This document shows, piece after piece, positions 7,640-16,088 of a DNA stretch of 64,000 bases; the first letter of the stretch is position 1; every line of letters starts with the position of its first letter. This stretch comes from Streptomyces fructofermentans (lineage in GTDB: Bacteria; Actinomycetota; Actinomycetes; Streptomycetales; Streptomycetaceae): NCBI RefSeq assembly GCF_014651055.1, contig NZ_BMWD01000020.1, positions 62,001 to 126,000 of the forward strand, in the 5' to 3' direction. The translations under genes and the position numbers were made by a program. The notes beneath the pieces are model-generated. The model did no database searches. It was not told where the DNA came from and worked only from the letters and a program-made list of their open reading frames with translations.

Positions 7640-8563
7640 ATGGACCTCGAGGTGAGGCACCTCCGCGCGCTGTGCGCCATAGCCGACACGGGCAGCCTGC
7701 ACCGGGCGGCCCGCCAGCTCGGGGTGGCCCAGCCGTCGTTGAGCACCCAGCTCAAGCGCATCGAGCAGGAGCTCGGCGGCGCGCTCTTCCTGCGGGAGCG
7801 CACCGGCTGCCGGCCGACCCGGCTCGGCCGTGTCGTCCTCGGCCGCGCCCGCCCGCTGGTGGCCGAAATGCACGCCCTGGTCACCGAGGCGCGGGCCGCC
7901 GCCATGGACGACGACGGCCCGCAGCTCCGTATCGGCTCCACCGCCAGCCGCGCCCTCGCGGGCTGGCTGCGCAGGCTGCGCGCCCGCAAGCGCGAACCGC
8001 TCCTCCAGATGGACGTGTCCGCGAACTCCCTGCTGCGCATGCTCGCCGACGGCCGCCTCGACGTGGCCTTCGTGCACGAGGTGGAGGGCAGTCCGCTGCG
8101 CGTCCCGGACGGTCTGCGGCTGCGCGTCCTGGTCGAACGCGAGCCGCAGTTCGTCTCGCTGCCCGCCGACCATCCGGCCGCGGTCCACCCGGTGGTACGG
8201 CTCTCCGAGCTGGCCGGGGACCGCTGGATGGTGGACCCCACGGTCGACGGCGAGTGGGACGCCGTGCACCGCATGCTGCGCGGGGCCGGGATCAGTCCCC
8301 GGGTGCTGCACGGCGACTACCACACGGCTGCCTCCCTGGTGGCGACCGGCGAGGTCGTCACGGTCTGCCAGCCGACCTGCCAGCCCCGGCCCGAGATGGC
8401 GGTACGCCGCATCCACGGCGACCCGCTCGGGGTGCGGCTGCTGCTCGCGGCGCGTACGGAGGCCGAGCTGGACTCCGTCTACCCGGAGCTGTCGCAGGCG
8501 TACCAGGAGGTCGCCCGGCAGGCGCCGGGGTACCGGGAGTGGCTGGAAGAGGCCGGTGTGTGA
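7640..8563 (+). CDS. snpR: LysR-family regulator of snapalysin
   Basis: 307-aa LysR-type regulator. The N-terminal winged helix-turn-helix is at residues 1-60 (MDLEVRHLRALCAIADTGS, then AARQLGVAQPSLSTQLKRIE), followed by a substrate-binding domain at ~90-300. The start at 7640 fits the family N-terminus; the longer frame from 7475 would run through the operator. A TAGGCT hexamer at 7626-7631, 8 nt before the ATG, and no Shine-Dalgarno suggest a leaderless transcript. In known Streptomyces pairs this regulator activates the divergent protease gene. Confidence 0.92.
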   Translation: MDLEVRHLRALCAIADTGSLHRAARQLGVAQPSLSTQLKRIEQELGGALFLRERTGCRPTRLGRVVLGRARPLVAEMHALVTEARAAAMDDDGPQLRIGSTASRALAGWLRRLRARKREPLLQMDVSANSLLRMLADGRLDVAFVHEVEGSPLRVPDGLRLRVLVEREPQFVSLPADHPAAVHPVVRLSELAGDRWMVDPTVDGEWDAVHRMLRGAGISPRVLHGDYHTAASLVATGEVVTVCQPTCQPRPEMAVRRIHGDPLGVRLLLAARTEAELDSVYPELSQAYQEVARQAPGYREWLEEAGV

Positions 8564-8640
8564 CGCCCCCCCGGGCCGGCTCGGCGGGACGGCGGGCGGG
8601 TCATGGGCCGCGCCCCGGCGGACGGGCAGGGACGCGGCCG

Positions 8641-8675
8641 GGCCGGGCGCCCTCCCCTCGTGAGGGCGCCCGGCC
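8641..8675. terminator. bidirectional terminator
   Basis: Perfect 14-bp GC stem (8641-8654 with 8662-8675), 7-nt loop, between the convergent snpR and phoX genes. Confidence 0.85.
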
Positions 8676-8677
8676 GC

Positions 8678-10762
8678 TCACACGCCGATGTCGCCGCCGT
8701 CCTTGCGCCAGACCGCGACGACCGCCGGGCGCACGATCCGGCCCGGGCCGTCGGGCCAGGTGCTCGCCGGGTTCTCGACGGTCGCGCCGGTGATCTCCCC
8801 CGGGTGCTGCACCGCCACGAGGACACGGCGGTCCTGGACGATCGGGCCGCAGGTCTCGGCACCCTTCGGCACGGTCAGGAACTGCTTCAGCTCACCGCGC
8901 CGCCCGCCCGTGGTCGCCACGCCGAACAGGCCGTCGTGGGAGCCGAGCTGTGCGCCGTCGGTGGAGATCCACAGGTTGCCGTGCGGGTCGAACGCCACGT
9001 TGTCCGGGCAGGAGATCTGGCTGACCCTGTCCTTCGGGAAGCCCGCGAAGTACGTGGCGGGGTCCTTCGGGTCGCCGGCGACGAGGAACAGCGACCAGCC
9101 GAAGCTCGTGGCGTCGGCGCGGTTGCGGCGCTCGGTGAGCTCCAGGATGTGCCCGTGCTTGTTGGCGTTGCGCGGGTTGGCCTCGTCCGCCTTGGCGTTG
9201 GAGCCCACACCGCGGTTGGTGTTGTTCGTCAGCGCGACGTACACCTTGCCGGTGCGCGGGGACGGCTGGACGTCCTCGGGGCGGTCCATCTTCGTGGCGC
9301 CCACCTTGTCGCCGGCGAGGCGGGTGAAGACGTAGACCTCCTCCGCGGTCATGCCCTCGACGTGCGAGACGGCGCCCTTCGCGGTGGCGGTGGCCAGCGG
9401 GATCCAGGTGCCGCCGCCGTCGAACTCGCCGTCGGCCGGGAGCCTGCCGGTGCCGTCGATCTCGATCGCCGGGGAGTCGCCGGTGAGTCTGGCGACGTAC
9501 AGCGTGCCCTCGTCCAGCAGGGTCAGGTTGTGCTCGCGGGCGGCACGGCTGCTGCCGTGGCGCATCCGCTTGCTGCCGACGAACTTGTACAGGTAGTCGA
9601 AGCGCTCGTCGTCGCCGGAGTAGGCGACCGGGCGGCCGTCGTCCGTGAGGCGGATGGTCGCGCCCTCGTGCTTGAACCTGCCGAGCGCGGTGCGCTTGCG
9701 GGGCTTCGAGCCCGGGTCGTACGGGTCCAGCTCGACGATGTAGCCGAAGCGGTGCACCTCGTTGGGCTCGCGCGCGACGTCGAAGCGCTGGTCGAAGCGC
9801 TCCCACTTGCGCTCGGTGGCCCCCGTGCCGATGCCGTAGCGGGCGTCCGTCGTGCGGCTCGCGTTGGCGAAGTACTGGTTGAAGTTCTCCTCGCCGTGCA
9901 GCGTCGTGCCCCACGGGGTCTCGCCGCCGGCGCAGTTGTTCAGCGTGCCGAGGACCTTCCTGCCGGTCGGGTCGGCGGAGGTCCGCAGCAGCGCCGAGCC
10001 GGCGGCCGGGCCGGTCACCTCGAACTCCGTGGTCGCGGTGACCCGGCGGTTCAGCCGGTGCCGGGGCACGGCGGTGAGCCTGCCGCTCCTGCGGTCCTCC
10101 TCGACCACGACGACGCCGAGGCCGTGCGCGGCCCAGGCCACCTCCACCTGCTCACGGGTCGGGGCGGCCGGGTCGTACCCCTTGAACATCAGGATCTCGT
10201 CCGTGTACTCGTGGTTCGCCACGAGCAGCTGCCGGCCGCGCTCGCCGGGGAGCGGGAGCAGGGCGAGGAAGTCGTTGTTGTAGCCGAACTGGCCGGCCTG
10301 CGCCGCGGCGGTCTGCCGGTCGGGGTCGAAGGCGGGGGCGCCCCGCAGGATGGGCTCGCCCCAGCGGATCACCACGTTCTGGCCGTATCCCTCGGGGACC
10401 GTCACGGCGTCGGCGGTGTTCGGCGCCACCGGGGTGAAGCGCAGGCCCCGTGCCGCCCTGCCGCCGGTGAAGGACTCCGGGGCGGCGCCCGGGGCCCGCT
10501 CGGCGGTCCGGGCGGCGGCCGGTGCGGCGCCCGCCCCGACGACCGCGGTGCCCGCGGCCGCCGCGACCGTCACGGCGGCGGCCGCGCGCATCATCGAGCG
10601 GCGGCCGAGCGCTCCGGCGATGACGTCGCCGGCGTATTCGTTGGTGCTGGTGTTGGGCACCGCGTGGAAGCAGGCGTCACCGCAGCGGTACCGGCAGGTC
10701 ATCGCGGAGCGGCCGCCCGGGTGTGAGCCGGTCGGGCCGATCAGTGGCAGCAGGTCGCGCAC
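8678..10762 (-). CDS. phoX: PhoX-family alkaline phosphatase (DUF839)
   Basis: Exported calcium/iron-dependent phosphatase family protein, 694 aa, releasing phosphate from organic phosphomonoesters. The N-terminus carries a twin arginine at 54-55 (GRRSMMRAAAAV) and a long Ala/Val core, consistent with Tat export as usual for PhoX. The motifs LFLVAGDPKD, DNVAFDPHGNLWISTDG and VAVQHPGE are typical of the family's C-terminal propeller. Start GTG 10762 has GGAGGG upstream. A PHO box sits 64 bp upstream, so the gene should be induced by PhoR-PhoP on phosphate starvation. It is convergent with snpR. Confidence 0.92.
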   Translation of the reverse strand: MRDLLPLIGPTGSHPGGRSAMTCRYRCGDACFHAVPNTSTNEYAGDVIAGALGRRSMMRAAAAVTVAAAAGTAVVGAGAAPAAARTAERAPGAAPESFTGGRAARGLRFTPVAPNTADAVTVPEGYGQNVVIRWGEPILRGAPAFDPDRQTAAAQAGQFGYNNDFLALLPLPGERGRQLLVANHEYTDEILMFKGYDPAAPTREQVEVAWAAHGLGVVVVEEDRRSGRLTAVPRHRLNRRVTATTEFEVTGPAAGSALLRTSADPTGRKVLGTLNNCAGGETPWGTTLHGEENFNQYFANASRTTDARYGIGTGATERKWERFDQRFDVAREPNEVHRFGYIVELDPYDPGSKPRKRTALGRFKHEGATIRLTDDGRPVAYSGDDERFDYLYKFVGSKRMRHGSSRAAREHNLTLLDEGTLYVARLTGDSPAIEIDGTGRLPADGEFDGGGTWIPLATATAKGAVSHVEGMTAEEVYVFTRLAGDKVGATKMDRPEDVQPSPRTGKVYVALTNNTNRGVGSNAKADEANPRNANKHGHILELTERRNRADATSFGWSLFLVAGDPKDPATYFAGFPKDRVSQISCPDNVAFDPHGNLWISTDGAQLGSHDGLFGVATTGGRRGELKQFLTVPKGAETCGPIVQDRRVLVAVQHPGEITGATVENPASTWPDGPGRIVRPAVVAVWRKDGGDIGV

Positions 10763-10825
10763 GTTCCCTCCCCTATCTCTGTGTCGGGCGTGACGCTATG
10801 GGGACGCGCGTGCGGGGGCGCGGAC

Positions 10826-10847
10826 GTGAGGTGAACGGAGAGTGAAC
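10826..10847 (-). promoter_or_regulatory. PHO box, two 11-nt direct repeats
   Basis: On the minus strand GTTCACTCTCC (10847-10837) is followed directly by GTTCACCTCAC (10836-10826), matching the Streptomyces PhoP direct-repeat unit GTTCACC-N4. It is correctly oriented toward phoX. Confidence 0.88.
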
Positions 10848-10998
10848 CGGCTCTGGACGAAGGGGTGTTGACACCGACGTCCGTACGGGACCCAGATCGT
10901 TGTTCGGGCCGGATAAAGATCTTCGATCCTGGCGGCTAACCTTACGTGTCCGTCCTGGCCAGGGATTGACGGAACAACTCATGCGAAGGGTTGCGCAC

Positions 10999-12645
10999 AT
11001 GGGCATTCTCAACCTCCTGCGGAATGCGTTCGGAAAGTCACGCAAGGAGGACGCTGCCGCCACCTCCGCCACCACCGCTGCCGCCACCTCCGAAGCGAGC
11101 GTGCCGGCCGCCCGGCAGGAGACGGCTCCCGAGCCCACGCCTGCGGCAGCCGAGCCGGACGTCCCGGTGCCGGCACCCGCCACCGAGTCCAAGGCCTCCG
11201 TGGTCGACGAGCTGGTTTCGGCCGCGTTCGACAACGTGACGGTCCCGAAGCAGGCTGCCGCGACGGACGGGCCGTCCCCCGCCGCCGAGCCGGAGCCGGA
11301 GCCCGTCGTGGCCGAGGCCGCGCCGGAACCCGCCACCGCCGAGCCGGAGCCGGTCGCCGTCGTGGCCGAGCCCGTAGCGGCCGAGCCCGTCGCCGAGGTC
11401 GAGCCCGAGCCCGTGGTCGCGGAGGTGGCCCCCGAGGCCGCCCCGGAACCCGAGCCGGTCGCCGAGGTCGAGCCCGAGCCCGTCGCCGAGCCGGAGCCCA
11501 CTCCCGAGCCGGTCGTGGCCGAGCCCGAGCCCGTCGCCGAGGTCGAGCCCGAGCCCGTCGTGGCCGAGCCTCTCGCCGAAGTCGCGCCCGAGCCGGTCGT
11601 GGCCGAGGTCGAGCCCGTCGCCGTCACCGAGCCGGTCGTGGCCGAGGTCGAGCCGGAGCCCGTCGTGGCCGAGGCCGCCCCCGAGCCCGTCGCCGTCACC
11701 GAGCCGGAGCCGGAGCCCGTCGTCGAGCCGGAGCCCAGCCCCGAGCCGGTCGTCGCGGAAGCCGCCCCCGAGCCGGAGACCGCCCCGGAGCCCACTCCCG
11801 AGCCCGTCGTGGCCGAGGTCGAGCCCGAGCCGGTCGTGGCCGAGGTCGCCCCCGAGCCCGAGCCGGTCGCCGTCGTGGCCGAGCCGGTGGTGGCCGAGCC
11901 CGTCGCCGAGGTCGAGCCCGAGCCCGTCGTGGCCGAGGTCGCCCCCGAGCCCGTTGCCGCCGAGGCCGGTGACGGTGCCGTCCCCGCGACCCCGCTCGAC
12001 AGCGTCACCTCGCGTGCCCCGGGTCTCGCCTCCGCCTACGAGGCCGCCTCCGCCGCCCTGGCGAAGCACGACCTCACCGGCACCCGGGCCAAGGTCTACC
12101 TCGTCCTGGACCGCTCGTCCTCGATGCGCCCGTACTACAAGGACGGCTCCGCCCAGGCCCTCGGCGAGCAGACCCTCGCCCTCGCCGCCCACCTCGACCC
12201 GGAGTCGACCGTCCACGTCGTCTTCTTCTCCACCGAACTGGACGGCACCGGCGAACTCACCCTCGCCGACCACGAGAACAGGGTCGACGAGCTGCACGGC
12301 TCCCTCGGCCGCATGGGCCGCACGAGCTACCACGTCGCGGTCGAGGAGGTGCTCGCGCAGCACGACCGGTCGGACACCCCGGCGGCGCCCGCACTCGTGG
12401 TGTTCCAGACGGACGGCGCCCCGGACGCCAAGACCCCGGCCACCCAGGCCCTCACGGACGCGGCCAAGACCCATGCCGCCGTCTTCTTCTCGTTCGTCGC
12501 GTTCGGCGAGCACGAGAACAAGGCCTTCGACTACCTGCGGAAGCTGAAGACGGACAACACCGCCTTCTTCCACGCGGGTCCGACCCCGCGCGAACTGACC
12601 GACGCGGAGATCTTCGAGGGCGTCCTCGCGAACTGGCGCCCGTAA
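10999..12645 (+). CDS. VWA-domain protein with long Glu/Pro/Val repeat
   Basis: 548 aa, no signal peptide. Short basic N-terminus (MGILNLLRNAFGKSRKE), Ala/Thr linker, then residues ~92-320 are made of degenerate repeats of the type PEPVVAEVE, strongly acidic and probably extended. A von Willebrand A domain follows at ~365-545. Its MIDAS motif DRSSS (near residue 371) and the later QTDGAPD loop are intact, so metal-dependent ligand binding is likely. This VWA type resembles those linked with TerD/tellurium-resistance proteins, but no ter gene is nearby. ATG 10999 has GAAGGG upstream; ATG 10981 is an in-frame alternative. Role: probably a cytoplasmic adaptor (inference). Confidence 0.85.
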   Translation: MGILNLLRNAFGKSRKEDAAATSATTAAATSEASVPAARQETAPEPTPAAAEPDVPVPAPATESKASVVDELVSAAFDNVTVPKQAAATDGPSPAAEPEPEPVVAEAAPEPATAEPEPVAVVAEPVAAEPVAEVEPEPVVAEVAPEAAPEPEPVAEVEPEPVAEPEPTPEPVVAEPEPVAEVEPEPVVAEPLAEVAPEPVVAEVEPVAVTEPVVAEVEPEPVVAEAAPEPVAVTEPEPEPVVEPEPSPEPVVAEAAPEPETAPEPTPEPVVAEVEPEPVVAEVAPEPEPVAVVAEPVVAEPVAEVEPEPVVAEVAPEPVAAEAGDGAVPATPLDSVTSRAPGLASAYEAASAALAKHDLTGTRAKVYLVLDRSSSMRPYYKDGSAQALGEQTLALAAHLDPESTVHVVFFSTELDGTGELTLADHENRVDELHGSLGRMGRTSYHVAVEEVLAQHDRSDTPAAPALVVFQTDGAPDAKTPATQALTDAAKTHAAVFFSFVAFGEHENKAFDYLRKLKTDNTAFFHAGPTPRELTDAEIFEGVLANWRP

Positions 12646-12682
12646 CGGGGCACACACCCCCGACGGACCCACGGCACACCCC

Positions 12683-12725
12683 GGGCCGCCCGCTCCCACC
12701 CCGTAAAAGGAGGAGCGGGCGGCCC
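12683..12725 (+). terminator. intrinsic-type terminator
   Basis: Perfect 14-bp stem (12683-12696 with 12712-12725), 15-nt loop, 38 bp after the VWA gene and before metG. Confidence 0.8.
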
Positions 12726-12813
12726 ACCCGTGTCGGCTACGATTTCAAGGTTCGTAGACGGTCGAAGCACAACGAATCCGTCACCCCGTGTAGCGACTTG
12801 GGAGCAGCCCGCA

Positions 12814-14538
12814 ATGGCTCGACACCTCATCACCAGCGCCCTTCCGTACATCAACGGGATCAAGCACCTGGGCAACATGGTGGGGTCCATGCTCCCGGCC
12901 GACGTGTACGCCCGGTACCTCCGCCAGCGCGGCCACGACGTCCTCTACATCTGCGCCACGGACGAGCACGGCACACCCGCCGAACTCGCGGCGAAGGAGC
13001 GGGGCCTGCCGGTCGACGAGTTCTGCGCGCAGGCGCACGACGCGCAGAAGGCGGTCTACGACGGCTTCGAGCTGGCCTTCGACTACTTCGGCCGCAGCTC
13101 CAGCCCGGAGAACCGCGAGATCACCCAGCACTTCGCCCGCCGGCTGAACGAGAACGGCTTCATCGAGGAACGGGCCATCCGCCAGGTCTACTCCCCGGCC
13201 GACGGCCGCTTCCTCCCGGACCGCTACGTCGAGGGCACCTGCCCGCACTGCGGTTACGACAAGGCCCGCGGCGACCAGTGCGAGAACTGCACGCGTGTCC
13301 TCGACCCCACGGACCTGATCAACCCGCGTTCGGCGATCTCCGGCTCGACGGACCTGGAGGTCCGCGAGACGAAGCACCTCTTCCTCCTCCAGTCGAAGCT
13401 CCAGCACGAGGTCGAGGAGTGGGTGGCCCGGCACGAGGACGAGTGGCCCCAGCTCGCCTCGTCCATCGCCCGCAAGTGGCTGAACGAGGGCCTGCACGAC
13501 CGTGCCATCACCCGTGACCTGGACTGGGGCGTGCCGGTCCCGGCCGACACCTGGCCCGAGCTGGCCGCCGAGGGCAAGGTCTTCTACGTCTGGTTCGACG
13601 CCCCGATCGAGTACATCGGCGCGACGAAGGAGTGGGCGGACCAGGACCCGCAGGACCGCGACTGGAAGTCCTGGTGGTACGAGGCGGACACCGGCGAGAA
13701 CCCGGTCCGCTACACGCAGTTCATGGCGAAGGACAACGTCCCGTTCCACACGGTGATGTTCCCGGCGACCGAACTCGGCGTGCGCGAGCCCTGGAAGAAG
13801 GTCGACTACGTCAAGGCCTTCAACTGGCTGACGTACTACGGCGGAAAGTTCTCCACCTCCCAGCGGCGCGGTGTCTTCACCGACCAGGCGCTGGACATCC
13901 TCCCGGCGGACTACTGGCGCTACTTCCTCATCGCCAACGCCCCGGAGTCGGACGACTCGTCCTTCACCTGGGAGCACTTCACGGCGACGGTGAACAAGGA
14001 CCTGGCGGACACCCTCGGGAACTTCGTCAACCGCGTGCTCTCCTTCTCCAGGAAGCGCTTCGGCGACGAGGTCCCCGCGGGAGCGGCGGCGGGCGAGTCC
14101 GAGACGCGGCTCGGCGAGGAGATCGCCGGCCTGCTCGCCGAGTACGAGACCCAGATGGACGCCCTCCAGTACCGCAAGGCCGCGGCGGCGCTGCGCGCCC
14201 TGTGGTCGGCGGGCAACTCCTACCTGGAGGAGAAGGCCCCCTGGCTGGAGATCAAGACCAACCCCGAGGGCGCGGCACTGACCCTGCGTACGGCGATGAA
14301 CCTGATCCACCTGTACTCGGTGGTCTCGCAGCCCTTCATCCCGTCCTCGGCCCAGGCCATGCGCTCGGCGTTCGCCCTCGCCGACGACACGGCGACATGG
14401 GTGACCGCGGACGGGGCGAGGTCCCTGGACTCGGTTCCCGCGGGCACCGCCTTCACCGTCCCGCCGGTCCTCTTCGCCAAGATCACGGACGAGGACCTGG
14501 AGGCGTACAAGGAGCGCTTCGGCGGCGCCCCGGAGTAG
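12814..14538 (+). CDS. metG: methionine--tRNA ligase
   Basis: Charges tRNA-Met, 574 aa, class I synthetase. The HIGH box variant is HLGN (residues 18-21) and the KMSKS variant is KFSTS near 345. The connective-peptide zinc knuckle has CPHCGYDK followed by DQCENC near 143-160. An anticodon-binding helical domain covers ~400-560. Length fits the form without the C-terminal EMAP domain. ATG 12814 is chosen because MARHLITSALPYINGIKHLGN is the conserved N-terminus, with GGGAG about 10 nt upstream. The frame extending back to 12730 is not conserved-looking. Housekeeping gene; I see no T-box or other leader element in the 88 bp upstream. Confidence 0.97.
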   Translation: MARHLITSALPYINGIKHLGNMVGSMLPADVYARYLRQRGHDVLYICATDEHGTPAELAAKERGLPVDEFCAQAHDAQKAVYDGFELAFDYFGRSSSPENREITQHFARRLNENGFIEERAIRQVYSPADGRFLPDRYVEGTCPHCGYDKARGDQCENCTRVLDPTDLINPRSAISGSTDLEVRETKHLFLLQSKLQHEVEEWVARHEDEWPQLASSIARKWLNEGLHDRAITRDLDWGVPVPADTWPELAAEGKVFYVWFDAPIEYIGATKEWADQDPQDRDWKSWWYEADTGENPVRYTQFMAKDNVPFHTVMFPATELGVREPWKKVDYVKAFNWLTYYGGKFSTSQRRGVFTDQALDILPADYWRYFLIANAPESDDSSFTWEHFTATVNKDLADTLGNFVNRVLSFSRKRFGDEVPAGAAAGESETRLGEEIAGLLAEYETQMDALQYRKAAAALRALWSAGNSYLEEKAPWLEIKTNPEGAALTLRTAMNLIHLYSVVSQPFIPSSAQAMRSAFALADDTATWVTADGARSLDSVPAGTAFTVPPVLFAKITDEDLEAYKERFGGAPE

Positions 14539-14553
14539 CACCGCGCGTTCCCT

Positions 14554-14604
14554 GAAAGGGGGTGGCCGACGTCGTACGCGTTACGACGTCGGCCACCCCC
14601 TTTC
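14554..14604 (+). terminator. strong terminator after metG
   Basis: Perfect 23-bp stem (14554-14576 with 14582-14604), 5-nt loop, 16 bp after the metG stop. The upstream arm begins GAAAGGGGG and the downstream arm ends CCCCCTTTC. Confidence 0.92.
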
Positions 14605-15025
14605 TCCGTCTCCCGCACGGCCGCAGCCGCAGCCGGAACGCCGCACGTGGGGGGCGGCGCGCTCCACCGCGGGCGCGCGCGATGGCGACTCACACGGGCG
14701 GGTGAGGTCGGAATCCGCGTCGCCCCAGGACGCGGGCGGGGGGCGCCGCAGCGGGAGGGGGCGCGGTACTTCCCGGTGCGCGGCCGATCGGCCCGACATC
14801 GATTGACGCGTCCAGGTGCCAGACGTCGAGGCCCGTTATGTCCGTGACATAGGGGAAGTGCACCATCTTTCGGACAAGGACCTCCGGACGGCCTTCGCCG
14901 GGTCCGGCCCCGCGGGCGGTCCGTGCGCCACCGACCTGCGGGGCCGGACCGTACAACCAAGCGGGGCCGCAGCGAGTCTCCTCTCGGCCCGGACAGAGTT
15001 CCGGCTCACCCGCTTCTGGAGAAAC
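14605..15025. other. non-coding gap (421 bp) before the secreted protein gene
   Basis: No convincing ORF on either strand. It contains a TTGACG hexamer at 14803-14808 and a palindrome at 14837-14851, so it is probably a long regulatory region or leader for the gene at 15026. Confidence 0.6.
14837..14851. promoter_or_regulatory. palindrome TATGTC-CGT-GACATA
   Basis: Perfect 6-bp inverted repeat with 3-bp spacer, AT-richer than its surroundings, 175 bp upstream of the secreted protein start. It looks like an operator. The regulator is unknown. Confidence 0.5.
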
Positions 15026-15793
15026 ATGCGTATCCGCGCCGCCGCAGGTGCCGCCTTCGGCACCCTGGCCCTGCTCTCGTTCCCGGCGACCCCGGCCCAC
15101 GCCGACACCGCCAAGGGCGACACCGTCTTCACCTCGCTGGACTTCAGCAGGACGACCGTCAACGTCGGTACCGGCACGGCGCAGAAGGTGACTGTGACGG
15201 CCACCGCCAAGGACGGTTCCGGGATCAAGGGCATCTACGGGCCGAAGCTCGTCAGCCCCGACGACCGGATCGTGCACGCGAGCTCCTCGAGTTGCACCCG
15301 GCCCACGTCGACGACCATGAAGTGCGTGTACGGGTACACCCTCGACTCCGACCGCACCGACTACTACGACCTCAGGAACAGCTCTGCGGGCACCTGGCAC
15401 TTCACCGCGGAGGCCGCCGCCAACGACACCGACTTCTACGACCTCGAGGACAGCGCCCCCGTCAGGGTCAAGCGGTACGCCAAGCTGTCGAACACCCAGG
15501 CCTCGCCCGAGCCGGTCGCCAGGGGCGGCACGCTCACCGTCACGGGGACGCTGACCCGGGCCAACTGGGACACCAACGTCTACGCGGGCCACGCCTCGCA
15601 GTCGGTGGCCCTGCAGTTCAAGAAGTCCGGCGGCTCGACCTACTCGACGGTCAAGCACGTGACCACCGACAACAGCGGCAGGCTCCGTACGACGGTCACC
15701 GCGAACTCCGCCGGGACCTGGCGCTGGAAGTTCGCCGGCACGGGCACGACCGGCACCGCGACGGCCTACGGCGACGGTGTCGCGCTGAAGTAG
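15026..15793 (+). CDS. secreted protein of unknown function
   Basis: 255 aa. A clear Sec signal peptide (MRIRAAAGAAFGTLALLSF, cleavage near AHA-DT at ~residue 25) has GGAG 5-8 nt before the ATG. The mature part looks like two beta-rich, immunoglobulin-like domains. The first (~30-145) has two cysteines near 91 and 101 (SSSSCT and MKCVY) that could form a disulfide. The second (~150-255) is rich in Thr/Ser/Gly and has the pattern ARGGTLTVTGTLTRANW, resembling bacterial Ig-like or adhesion repeats. No catalytic motif is seen. It is isolated between terminators, so probably monocistronic. Confidence 0.8.
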   Translation: MRIRAAAGAAFGTLALLSFPATPAHADTAKGDTVFTSLDFSRTTVNVGTGTAQKVTVTATAKDGSGIKGIYGPKLVSPDDRIVHASSSSCTRPTSTTMKCVYGYTLDSDRTDYYDLRNSSAGTWHFTAEAAANDTDFYDLEDSAPVRVKRYAKLSNTQASPEPVARGGTLTVTGTLTRANWDTNVYAGHASQSVALQFKKSGGSTYSTVKHVTTDNSGRLRTTVTANSAGTWRWKFAGTGTTGTATAYGDGVALK

Positions 15794-15803
15794 CCCGGGA
15801 CCC

Positions 15804-15829
15804 CGCGAGCCGTCACCGGACGGCTCGCG
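15804..15829 (+). terminator. terminator after the secreted protein gene
   Basis: Perfect 10-bp stem (15804-15813 with 15820-15829), 6-nt loop, 11 bp after the stop codon. Confidence 0.75.
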
Positions 15830-16088
15830 CGTGGACCGTCCTGGCGGCGGGGGCGCGGCCCGCCCTCGTCCGGGCGGTTCACGGCGTCCCAGGTGACCGG
15901 GTGGTCCTCCCTGTACCGGTCGGCCCGTGAACCCCGCCGACATGATCAACAGCTCGTCCCACAGCGCGAACACCAATGGGCGCCCGCGCGTCGGTGCATC
16001 ATCCGCCCGTCCTCGGCGAGCCGCGCCATCGCGGACCCGGTCCGGTGCGTACGGTCGCCCCGGCCGAGTCGCCGGGAGTGGTGTTGCC

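Noticed and set aside
10773..12008. Long minus-strand ORF coding a Thr/Ser/Gly/Ala repeat protein (looks like a surface adhesin)
   Set aside because: It is the exact antisense of the E/P/V repeat in the VWA gene, which has a conserved domain and a plausible start. The pattern is a by-product of the repeat.
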